Shown here in pieces: positions 7,053 to 13,123 of a stretch of 17,799 nt of DNA; positions within the stretch are counted from its first letter, which is position 1; each line of letters begins with the position of its first letter. Made by a program: the position numbers and the translations under genes. Under the pieces are notes generated by a model. That model was not told the DNA's origin, did no database searches, and saw only the letters and a list, made by a program, of their open reading frames with translations. Origin of the DNA: Bacteroidota bacterium (lineage in GTDB: Bacteria; Bacteroidota; Bacteroidia; Chitinophagales; Chitinophagaceae); NCBI GenBank assembly GCA_023411775.1, contig JAEYOL010000101.1:1-17799 (forward strand), read 5' to 3'.

Positions 7053-8708
7053 ATGACCGCAAAAACACCTACCAATTACGGAGCGCTGGGTACATTAGTG
7101 ACAGTATTCTTTTTTTGGGGATTCATTGCTGCCGGTAACAGTGTTTTCATTCCATTTTGTAAACACTATTTTAATCTTGATCAGTTTCAAAGCCAGTTGA
7201 TCGACTTTGCTTTTTATACTGCATACTATATTGGTGCGCTTATATTATTCGCCTATGGTGCATTTGGTGGCAAAGACCTGGTAGGAAAATGGGGATATAA
7301 ACGGAGTATCGTTTATGGCCTGCTGTTTTCTGCCCTGGGTGCTGCCGCAATGATCCTGGCAGTGAATGGTAACAGTTTTGCCGGCATGCTGATCGGTTTG
7401 TTTATTGTTGCACTCGGATTCTCCTTACAACAAACCGCCGCACAGCCTTTTGCTATTTTGCTCGGTGATCCTGCTACGGGTACCAGCCGGGTTAATCTTG
7501 GCGGTGGTGTAAACTCTTTTGGTACTTCGATCGGACCCCTAATAGTTGCACTGGCATTATTCGGAACTACAGCAGCGATTACAGACGAACAGATTGCGTC
7601 GCTGAGCCTCTCTAAAGTGATCATACTTTATTCGTTCGTTGGTGTATTATTCCTGGGTGCAGCAGCCTTGTTTTATTTCTCTAAGAAAGTTCCTTCTGGT
7701 ATCCTGGAAGAAAAAACCGAAAAAGCGAACAAGGCTTTATACACTTTGATCGTGATGACCATTCTTTTGGTCGCATTATTTATCCCCGTTTTTGATAGTT
7801 ACAAGACCGACCTGACCAATGCTAGTGCCGATGAGCGTCATGCGATGGAAGCTTATCGTCTTAAATGGCTGATCGGTGCCCTGGCGGTTGTGGTTGTGGG
7901 CTTGTTGCTGGCGCTTGCAAGTGCTAAAAGAAAATCTGACGGCTGGGGTGCTATGCAGTATCCTCAATTGATACTAGGGATGCTGGCCATTTTTGTTTAT
8001 GTAGGTGTGGAAGTAGCTATCGGAAGTAATCTCGGTGAGCTTTTAAAACAGGAAGAGTTTGGAGCTTTATCTGCATCAGAAGCTACGCCTTTTATTGGTA
8101 TGTATTGGGGAAGCCTGATGATTGGCCGGTGGACTGGTGCGATCAACGCGTTTAATTTATCACAGAAAACAAAGACCACGCTGCAGTTTATTGTTCCGTT
8201 GGTGGCGTTTGGAATTTTAATTGGTATTAATACCCTGGCGAAATATGATATGACACCATTATATTATTATGTGGTTTGTGTACTGGTTCAGATTGCAGCG
8301 TTTTATATCAGTAAGAATAAGCCGGCAAGAACCATGTTGATATTCGGTTTCCTGGGTGTGATCGCGATGGTGATCGGCTTACTGACAAAAGGCATGGTTT
8401 CTATATACGCATTCCTGAGCGGTGGTCTTGTTTGTTCTATTATGTGGCCGTCGATCTTTAGCCTCTCCATCGCGGGATTGGGTAAATACACTTCACAGGG
8501 TTCGGCGTTCCTGATCATGATGATATTGGGTGGTGGCATCATCCCGCCTATCCAGGGCAAAATAGCAGACATTATAGGTATTCACCAATCATACATCATT
8601 ACGGTAGTTTGCTTTGCTTACCTGGCGTTTTTTGCTTTTGCAGTGAAAGGAATTTTGAGGAAGCAGGGTATCGACTACGATGCTGAAATTGGCGCTGCCG
8701 GTCATTAA
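7053..8708 (+). CDS. FucP/GluP-type sugar MFS transporter with extended central region
   Basis: A 551-residue inner-membrane permease of the fucose/glucose/galactose:H+ symporter family. The first span reads [17 protein letters not shown] (19-35), the FucP hallmark. The [15 protein letters not shown] and [18 protein letters not shown] blocks (126-162) match the conserved sugar-site helix. The family usually has about 410-440 residues and 12 spans. This protein has an additional central section with two further hydrophobic spans at about 228-247 and 270-290, joined by a charged loop, before the usual [17 protein letters not shown] span (308-324). It is followed after 73 bases by the ROK kinase on the same strand, so glucose or a related hexose is the likely substrate, imported and then phosphorylated. 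The start at 7053 fits the short polar N-terminus expected. Confidence 0.9.
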   Translation: MTAKTPTNYGALGTLVTVFFFWGFIAAGNSVFIPFCKHYFNLDQFQSQLIDFAFYTAYYIGALILFAYGAFGGKDLVGKWGYKRSIVYGLLFSALGAAAMILAVNGNSFAGMLIGLFIVALGFSLQQTAAQPFAILLGDPATGTSRVNLGGGVNSFGTSIGPLIVALALFGTTAAITDEQIASLSLSKVIILYSFVGVLFLGAAALFYFSKKVPSGILEEKTEKANKALYTLIVMTILLVALFIPVFDSYKTDLTNASADERHAMEAYRLKWLIGALAVVVVGLLLALASAKRKSDGWGAMQYPQLILGMLAIFVYVGVEVAIGSNLGELLKQEEFGALSASEATPFIGMYWGSLMIGRWTGAINAFNLSQKTKTTLQFIVPLVAFGILIGINTLAKYDMTPLYYYVVCVLVQIAAFYISKNKPARTMLIFGFLGVIAMVIGLLTKGMVSIYAFLSGGLVCSIMWPSIFSLSIAGLGKYTSQGSAFLIMMILGGGIIPPIQGKIADIIGIHQSYIITVVCFAYLAFFAFAVKGILRKQGIDYDAEIGAAGH

Positions 8709-8732
8709 AGCAATTCATTTCCTTCGTACATT

Positions 8733-8768
8733 CGCCCCGTTCTTAACTGCTAAACGGGGTGAATTTTT
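8733..8768 (+). terminator. Intrinsic terminator or attenuator between permease and kinase genes
   Basis: Stem CGCCCCGTT (8733-8741) / AACGGGGTG (8753-8761, with one G-T pair), an 11-base loop, then AATTTTT to 8768. It ends 13 bases before the kinase start codon. It could terminate most permease transcripts and let some read through into the kinase gene, lowering kinase output relative to the permease. Confidence 0.65.
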
Positions 8769-8781
8769 AAAACAATACACG

Positions 8782-9756
8782 ATGTCTGCAAAATCTGGCT
8801 TACAGGCGCTTTCGATTGGAATAGATATAGGTGGCACAGGTACCAAGTTCGGTATAGTTGACAGGGATGGCAATGTGCTTTTCTCAGATGAAATATCAAC
8901 AAAAAAACATAAGGAGGTTGAAACATTTATCGATGAGTTGTATTCCTCGTTATCGATCCTTATCGAAAAGTCAGGCGGCATAGGTCGTATCAAAGGAATT
9001 GGTGTGGGTGCACCTAATGGTAACTACTACACCGGCACCATTGAGTATGCACCCAATCTTCCCTGGAAAGGCATCATACCCCTGGCAAAACTTATTGAAG
9101 CCAAGTTCAAGTTACCTGTAACCCTTACCAATGATGCAAATGCTGCAGCTATTGGCGAAATGATGTATGGCGCAGCTAAGGGTATGAAGGATTTTATCAT
9201 GATCACCCTCGGTACCGGTGTTGGCAGCGGCATTGTCGCCAATGGCCACCTGATCTATGGCCATGACGGTTTTGCCGGCGAACTCGGTCACACCATCATT
9301 ATTCCCGATGGCCGGATACATCCAGGTACCGGGAAAAAAGGTTCGCTCGAAAGTTATGCATCGGCCACAGGCGTTTGCAGCACAGCAATCGAACTAATGG
9401 AAAAAACGGATACGCCCAGTAAGCTCAGGGACATTCCTAAAAATGAACTGGACTCTAAAAAAGTCTATGAAGCGGCCATCCAGGGGGATGAATTAGCACG
9501 TTATATCTATGATTTTACCGGGAGGATACTCGGGCTGGCCCTGGCCAATGCCGTTATGTTTTCTAGCCCCGAAGCTATTATCCTTTTTGGCGGACTTACA
9601 AAGGCCGGCGACCTTTTACTAAAGCCAACCAAGGAACACATGGAAGAAAACCTGATCCAGGTTTTCCAAAACAAGGTAAAGATCCTGATCAGTCACCTGA
9701 GAGAGTCAGACGCCGCCATCCTGGGCGCCAGCGCACTGGTTTGGGAGGAGAAATAA
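8782..9756 (+). CDS. ROK-family sugar kinase (probable glucokinase) lacking the zinc-site cysteines
   Basis: Predicted ATP-dependent hexose kinase, 324 residues, cytoplasmic. The phosphate-binding loop IDIGGTGTKFG is at 14-24, the substrate loop LTNDANAAAIGE at 115-126 with catalytic Asp 118, the second phosphate loop ITLGTGVGSG at 141-150, and the sugar/metal-site GELGHT at 166-171 (E167, H170). Most ROK proteins then have CxCGxxGCLE. Here it reads PGTGKKGSLE (181-190), so all three zinc-binding cysteines are replaced by P, T and S while LESYASATGV is kept. I chose the ATG at 8782 because homologous sequence begins just after it. An upstream ATG at 8680 would overlap the permease gene and translate the terminator. 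Glucose is the most likely substrate from the neighbouring FucP-type permease and glycogen genes, but fructose, mannose or an amino sugar remain possible. Confidence 0.88.
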   Translation: MSAKSGLQALSIGIDIGGTGTKFGIVDRDGNVLFSDEISTKKHKEVETFIDELYSSLSILIEKSGGIGRIKGIGVGAPNGNYYTGTIEYAPNLPWKGIIPLAKLIEAKFKLPVTLTNDANAAAIGEMMYGAAKGMKDFIMITLGTGVGSGIVANGHLIYGHDGFAGELGHTIIIPDGRIHPGTGKKGSLESYASATGVCSTAIELMEKTDTPSKLRDIPKNELDSKKVYEAAIQGDELARYIYDFTGRILGLALANAVMFSSPEAIILFGGLTKAGDLLLKPTKEHMEENLIQVFQNKVKILISHLRESDAAILGASALVWEEK

Positions 9757-9780
9757 GCTACAGACGTTTATATAATAGAA

Positions 9781-9803
9781 AAAGCCCGGAACAACCGGGT
9801 TTT
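9781..9803. terminator. Intrinsic terminator after the ROK kinase gene (bidirectional)
   Basis: AAAG-CCCGG-AACAA-CCGGG-TTTT: a 5-base GC stem with a 5-base loop, extended by A-T pairs, 25 bases after the kinase stop codon. The A-run on the left and T-run on the right make it usable from both strands, so it may also stop the minus-strand small-protein transcript. Confidence 0.8.
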
Positions 9804-9870
9804 CTAAGCAATTTTATAGAATTGGACTCTCTAGTTTCATAAAGGATTATATATTCAGCCAAGGCTGCCC

Positions 9871-9889
9871 GTTTGCCTATCCGGCAAAC
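9871..9889. other. Short perfect hairpin
   Basis: GTTTGCC-TATCC-GGCAAAC: 7-base stem with a 5-base loop, 35 bases downstream of the stop codon of the minus-strand small membrane protein. It has no T-tract. It lies in an otherwise featureless stretch and may protect or end that transcript. Confidence 0.4.
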
Positions 9890-9923
9890 CCCTGGAAAAT
9901 AGAAATCACAGTAATTGGCTTTT

Positions 9924-10085
9924 TCACCTTCTCACGGTCTCGCCGCTGATCTGTTCCACAACTGTTGTACTGCTTTTATCCGCTTTGGAATAGGAAGCTA
10001 AAGTAACAGCGGTTACTGTGGTAAAGAAAACCACCGATACCAGCGATGCGAAAACTAGCGCTATTGGATATCCGAGCCTTTTCAT
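9924..10085 (-). CDS. Small single-span membrane protein, 53 residues
   Basis: An ATG at 10085 opens a 53-codon frame ending in TGA at 9924-9926. It has two basic residues at the start (MKR), one hydrophobic span at about 7-30 (GYPIALVFASLVSVV and onward), and a polar, charged tail rich in S, T, K and E (SYSKADKSSTTVVEQISGE). The positive-inside rule suggests a cytoplasmic N-terminus. The span could also be an uncleaved signal anchor. It is flanked by terminators or hairpins and has its own upstream inverted repeat at 10143-10171, which supports it being a real separate gene. I recognise no family. It is too short for many gene callers. Confidence 0.55.
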   Translation of the reverse strand: MKRLGYPIALVFASLVSVVFFTTVTAVTLASYSKADKSSTTVVEQISGETVRR

Positions 10086-10142
10086 GGATGAATTTTTCGT
10101 TAAACCCGAAAAATTATGCCAAAGGGCTTGTTTGGGAAGGAT

Positions 10143-10171
10143 TTCTACAAAACTTTCACTAAAATGTAGAA
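10143..10171. promoter_or_regulatory. Inverted repeat TTCTACA-N15-TGTAGAA upstream of the small membrane gene
   Basis: Perfect 7-base arms at 10143-10149 and 10165-10171, 58 bases upstream of the small-protein start codon. The CTACA/TGTAG half-sites are the same as those in the inverted repeat at 12025-12045, which sits at a similar distance from another minus-strand gene. It is a candidate operator. Confidence 0.35.
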
Positions 10172-10208
10172 GTTATTAGGGGTTTACCCTTAACCGGCTT
10201 GAAACCTG

Positions 10209-11138
10209 TTAGCTGGCGACTCTCTGATGCTCCCATTCTTTTCTGCCAAGGCCTGGAAAAACATGACGTTCGCTATGGTAAGATGAGCGTACCAGCGGGC
10301 CGCTTTCTACGTAGTCGAGACCCAGTGAGTAGCCAATTTCGCGGTATTCGGCAAACTCATCAGGGTGAACAAAACGGTGGACGGGTAAATGTTTGTGTGT
10401 AGGCTGCAGGTACTGACCGATGGTGACTACATCGCAACCGTTATCCCGCAGGTCTTTTATGGTTTGGATCACTTCTTCTTTTTTTTCACCCAATCCAAGC
10501 ATGATCCCACTTTTTGTTCTCCGGCCACCTTCTTTGAGGATCCGGATCACTTCCATACTACGCCAGTATTTCGCCTGGATCCTCACCTGCCGGGTGAGCC
10601 TTTCCACGGTTTCGATATTATGAGAAACGACCTCGGGGGCCGCTTCGATAATGCGTTCGATATCGTCTTTTTTACCCTTGAAATCGGGTATCAATGTTTC
10701 AAGTGTAGTGCCGGGATTCAGGCTTTTGACTGCGCGGATCGTATTCTGCCAGATGATGGAGCCCCCGTCTTTCAGTTCGTCGCGGTCAACCGATGTGATC
10801 ACCGCATGTTTCACTTTCATCAGGTAAATAGCTTCAGCCACACGCTGTGGTTCATCCCAGTCCACGGGCTCAGGCCGACCGGTTGCGACGGCGCAGAATC
10901 CGCAGCTCCGCGTGCACACATTGCCCAGTATCATAAAGGTCGCGGTGCCGGCGCCCCAGCATTCGCCCATATTAGGACAGTTACCACTTTCACAGATCGT
11001 ATGAAGTTTATGGGTATCAACAAGGTTGCGGACGTTCTTGTAGCTTTCACCGATTGGAAGCTTCACGCGCAGCCAGTCGGGCTTTTTTATCCTGGTCGTT
11101 TTCTCATCAATGGATGGAACCACGGGTAGTTCAGTCAT
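10209..11138 (-). CDS. lipA: Lipoyl synthase (radical SAM)
   Basis: Inserts two sulfur atoms into protein-bound octanoyl groups to form lipoyl cofactor for pyruvate and 2-oxoglutarate dehydrogenases and the glycine cleavage H protein. The 309-residue length is typical. The auxiliary-cluster cysteines are C49, C54 and C60 ([12 protein letters not shown]), and the radical SAM CxxxCxxC is C75, C79 and C82 (CTRSCGFC). The C-terminal VRSSYHSE supplies the serine that ligates the auxiliary iron-sulfur cluster, so the enzyme looks complete. The ATG at 11138 leaves a normal short N-terminal extension. It lies 38 bases downstream of the exported-protein gene on the same strand and may share its promoter. 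lipB is not in the window. Confidence 0.97.
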   Translation of the reverse strand: MTELPVVPSIDEKTTRIKKPDWLRVKLPIGESYKNVRNLVDTHKLHTICESGNCPNMGECWGAGTATFMILGNVCTRSCGFCAVATGRPEPVDWDEPQRVAEAIYLMKVKHAVITSVDRDELKDGGSIIWQNTIRAVKSLNPGTTLETLIPDFKGKKDDIERIIEAAPEVVSHNIETVERLTRQVRIQAKYWRSMEVIRILKEGGRRTKSGIMLGLGEKKEEVIQTIKDLRDNGCDVVTIGQYLQPTHKHLPVHRFVHPDEFAEYREIGYSLGLDYVESGPLVRSSYHSERHVFPGLGRKEWEHQRVAS

Positions 11139-11176
11139 AGTGCAAAAATACGTGGAAAGCGGAAGAATAATGATGG

Positions 11177-11974
11177 CTACTTACGCCGGCCAAACAGGAA
11201 AGCGATATAACCCTGGAAAAACAGGCGTTTATCCTCCTGTAGCGCCATGATTGGGATCTTTGAGGCATATCCTTCAACGCTCAGGCCGATTTCAAGCGCC
11301 TGAACTGATTCATTATAGCGGCCAAAGTCAAAACGCATTCCCGCTTTTACAAATGCGCCGGGTTTAACTTTCAGCTCACTCCAGCCTTTGCCAAAACCGC
11401 CACCGGAGATGATCGCGCTCTGATCAAGAAACAAGGCACTATCCTCAACGGAATACTTGATGCTCTTTTCACCTTCAATCGGGTGATCGACATTCAGGTA
11501 ATAAGGACGTAATAAACCAACAGACAAGCCGGCATAGTACAAACCTGTTACCGCAACGCCATTCTTGTTTCCTTTCTGTCCCAAAATATACTGTTGCCCA
11601 AAACCCAGTGTGATGGGGTAAAAATTATTGATCTTACCATACACATAAGGATTTCCAAAAATGAAACTGCCTCCCAGTAACTTCTCTTCTTTGTTATTCT
11701 TTATCTCGGTGAAATCGATGCGGTAAAGATTGGTTTTGCGGTTAGATTTCATCTTCCCCAATTCATAAAACGCGCCGTATCCATTGGTGCGAAGTTGTAT
11801 TCCAAAAACGCTTTGCTTATGGTAAATGAGGATACCTTCTTCAGCCTGGCGGGCCAGTTCATTTATTTTTTGCCGCTTGGCTTCTTTCCTTTCTTTTCTT
11901 TCGTCACGACTGGTTTGCCCAAATGCGGTACTGATAAGAGCTATGGTAATGATGATCAGGCTTAGTTTCTTCAC
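11177..11974 (-). CDS. Exported protein of unknown function, probable outer-membrane beta-barrel (Bacteroidota)
   Basis: I place the start at the GTG at 11974, giving 265 residues that begin with a clear Sec signal peptide ([19 protein letters not shown], cleavage before QTS). The frame is open upstream to 12106, but that extension would bury the signal peptide and cross a perfect inverted repeat. After cleavage comes a highly charged, probably helical linker ([19 protein letters not shown]). Alternating, glycine- and aromatic-rich sequence follows ([58 protein letters not shown]) and the protein ends in [13 protein letters not shown]. This pattern suggests an 8-12-strand outer-membrane barrel. 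I do not recognise a named family. Its link to lipA, 38 bases downstream, is probably only transcriptional. Confidence 0.75.
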   Translation of the reverse strand: MKKLSLIIITIALISTAFGQTSRDERKERKEAKRQKINELARQAEEGILIYHKQSVFGIQLRTNGYGAFYELGKMKSNRKTNLYRIDFTEIKNNKEEKLLGGSFIFGNPYVYGKINNFYPITLGFGQQYILGQKGNKNGVAVTGLYYAGLSVGLLRPYYLNVDHPIEGEKSIKYSVEDSALFLDQSAIISGGGFGKGWSELKVKPGAFVKAGMRFDFGRYNESVQALEIGLSVEGYASKIPIMALQEDKRLFFQGYIAFLFGRRK

Positions 11975-12024
11975 AAATCGTCTGTTTGATGATTGATAGT
12001 AACGTAAATTTAGGCCAAAAATTG

Positions 12025-12045
12025 AAACTACACCCATTGTAGTTT
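12025..12045. promoter_or_regulatory. Inverted repeat AAACTACA-N5-TGTAGTTT upstream of the exported-protein gene
   Basis: Perfect 8-base arms at 12025-12032 and 12038-12045, about 50 bases upstream of the GTG start at 11974. On the minus strand a TAAATTTA element (close to the TAnnTTTG -7 consensus) follows it, so a bound protein would overlap or abut a promoter. Half-sites match those at 10143-10171. Confidence 0.45.
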
Positions 12046-12161
12046 GTAATACATTGCTAAGAATCGTATGGCAGACAAACGGCGTTGCCCGTCTGCTGGT
12101 CAACACCCCTGCAACTAATGCTGTAACACAAAAGCGGTTTTCTCATTTCAATTTGACGTTA

Positions 12162-12191
12162 TCAGTTCATCCCGCAGTTTGGGCAATTGAT
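12162..12191 (+). promoter_or_regulatory. Candidate LytTR direct repeats upstream of the LytTR gene
   Basis: TCAGTTCAT (12162-12170) and GCAATTGAT (12183-12191) are 9-base direct repeats with a 12-base spacer, the geometry known for LytTR regulators such as AgrA. The first matches the published [TA][AC][CA]GTTN[AG][TG] pattern at all positions, the second at seven of nine. They end 11 bases before a TTTG -33 element. The arrangement matches 13017-13046 and suggests autoregulation. Confidence 0.45.
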
Positions 12192-12202
12192 GCCTATAGT
12201 CT

Positions 12203-12233
12203 TTTGATAATCTTCCTTTAGTTCCAATATTTG
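12203..12233 (+). promoter_or_regulatory. Bacteroidota-type promoter of the LytTR gene
   Basis: TTTG (12203-12206), 19 bases, AATATTTG (12226-12233), against the consensus TTTG-N19-TAnnTTTG with one mismatch. It leaves a leader of roughly 20 bases before the ATG at 12259. Confidence 0.55.
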
Positions 12234-12258
12234 CTTTTTTGAAGGACAACGGATTGAT

Positions 12259-12966
12259 ATGAATGTATTGGTAATTGAATATGAAAAGTCGAGGGCCCAG
12301 CAGATAAAGGAACTCTTCCTGCAGATCGACGAGTCGATACAGGTGGTAGGTGTCACTGATAATTTTCTTACAACGGCCGAGTGGCTGAAAAATAATAAGG
12401 TGCCTGATCTTTTCCTGGCCAATTCCAACATTATTGCCGGGGTAAAAACGGGCTCCGACATCAAAACAATGGTCACCATTTCCACGCTTTCCGGTGATTA
12501 CCGGTTTACAGCTTTAAGGTATAAAACGATGAAGCAGATATTAGCCAACCTGCCGGCTACGGAAGAGCGACTGCTGCAATTAACACCAGGTGGCGCCGAA
12601 CCCGACAGGTTTACAACCGCCGGCCCTTTCAAAGAAAGATTTTTGGTGAAACAAGGTCAGAAACTACTCTCCATACCCGTAAGCCAGGTAGCCTATTTTT
12701 TCTCGCAGGAGCGATTCATTTTTTTAAAAACTTTCGACAACCAAAAATACCTGGTCGAATACAGGATCGAGCAGTTAGAAAATCTTTTATCCCCGGCAGC
12801 CTTTTTTCGTGTCAACAGATCCTGTATTATTTCCCTGGCGACTGTAAAAGAGATCCATTCATATTTTGGTAATCGACTCAAGCTTTACCTCTCCCCTATT
12901 ATGGAAAAAGATGTGATCGTCAGCCGCAAACGGGTAAGTGATTTCAAGGCCTGGCTGGGAAAATAA
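12259..12966 (+). CDS. LytTR DNA-binding regulator with degenerate, shortened receiver domain
   Basis: 235 residues. The C-terminal half (about 124-234) is a LytTR DNA-binding domain: FLVKQGQKLLSIPVSQVAYF, the ERFIFLKTFDNQKYLVEYRIEQLE core (read as two blocks), FFRVNRSCIISLATVKEI (182-199), and the end IVSRKRVSDFKAWL. The N-terminal half starts like a response regulator (MNVLVIEYEKSRAQQIKEL) and keeps VPDLFLANSNIIAG where active receivers have PDLIFLDIQMPxxxG. The phospho-acceptor Asp is Asn 55, the acidic pair is E7/E9, and the last strands with the conserved Ser/Thr and Lys are absent or unrecognisable, since only about 95 residues are present. It is probably a phosphorylation-independent transcription factor. 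No histidine kinase is adjacent. The T9SS gene 157 bases downstream carries LytTR-like repeats in its promoter. Confidence 0.88.
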   Translation: MNVLVIEYEKSRAQQIKELFLQIDESIQVVGVTDNFLTTAEWLKNNKVPDLFLANSNIIAGVKTGSDIKTMVTISTLSGDYRFTALRYKTMKQILANLPATEERLLQLTPGGAEPDRFTTAGPFKERFLVKQGQKLLSIPVSQVAYFFSQERFIFLKTFDNQKYLVEYRIEQLENLLSPAAFFRVNRSCIISLATVKEIHSYFGNRLKLYLSPIMEKDVIVSRKRVSDFKAWLGK

Positions 12967-13016
12967 GTTCGGGGCAGAATGATGTCGTATAGTTGATTTA
13001 GGTCATTCGCACCGCA

Positions 13017-13046
13017 TTCGTTCATGCATTTTTTCCGGCAGTTCAT
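13017..13046 (+). promoter_or_regulatory. Candidate LytTR direct repeats upstream of the T9SS gene
   Basis: TTCGTTCAT (13017-13025) and GCAGTTCAT (13038-13046), each eight of nine to the LytTR [TA][AC][CA]GTTN[AG][TG] pattern, starting 21 bases apart. The shared core extends to GTTCATGCA in both. They lie about 30 bases before the -33 element, a place suited to activation. A CATTCG pair (13004-13009 and 13015-13020) adds a further repeat just upstream. Confidence 0.5.
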
Positions 13047-13077
13047 GCAGTGATTTTGGTAATTAAGTAAAAACAGG

Positions 13078-13108
13078 TTGCGAACAATTTTAATACAGGG
13101 TAGCTTGG
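13078..13108 (+). promoter_or_regulatory. Bacteroidota-type promoter of the T9SS gene
   Basis: TTG (13078-13080), 20 bases, TAGCTTGG (13101-13108), one base off TAnnTTTG. The ATG follows at 13124, so the leader would be very short. The weak -33 is consistent with a promoter that needs an activator. Confidence 0.5.
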
Positions 13109-13123
13109 AATAAAAGTCACCCT

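Noticed and set aside
8680..8781. Upstream ATG for the ROK kinase at 8680
   Set aside because: It overlaps the permease gene and translates the terminator hairpin. Family homology begins after the ATG at 8782.
10172..10205. GGGG-TTTA-CCCTT and CCGG motifs after lipA as an intrinsic terminator
   Set aside because: The stem is only about three to four G-C pairs with mismatches and there is no T-run on the minus strand.
10389..11129. Long + strand open frame (about 246 codons) opposite lipA
   Set aside because: It lies wholly antisense to a well-supported lipoyl synthase. Its translation is rich in His, Phe and Asp without any domain, as expected from the antisense codon pattern.
11975..12106. 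N-terminal extension of the exported-protein frame to an ATG at 12106
   Set aside because: It would place 44 residues before a clear signal peptide and run across the perfect inverted repeat at 12025-12045. The GTG at 11974 gives a standard signal peptide start.
12144..12180. Third LytTR-like half-site GCAGTTTGG at about 12174
   Set aside because: It is spaced 12 bases from TCAGTTCAT, not 21, and fits the pattern less well. The TCAGTTCAT/GCAATTGAT pair has the correct period.
12162..12258. Minus-strand frame upstream of the LytTR gene ending ...KEDYQKTIGINCPNCGMN
   Set aside because: The CPNCG ending looks protein-like, but the frame continues antisense through the LytTR coding region, has no sensible start in the spacer, and overlaps the proposed promoter and repeats. 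A protein search of the last 30 residues would settle it; a conserved zinc-ribbon match would revive it.
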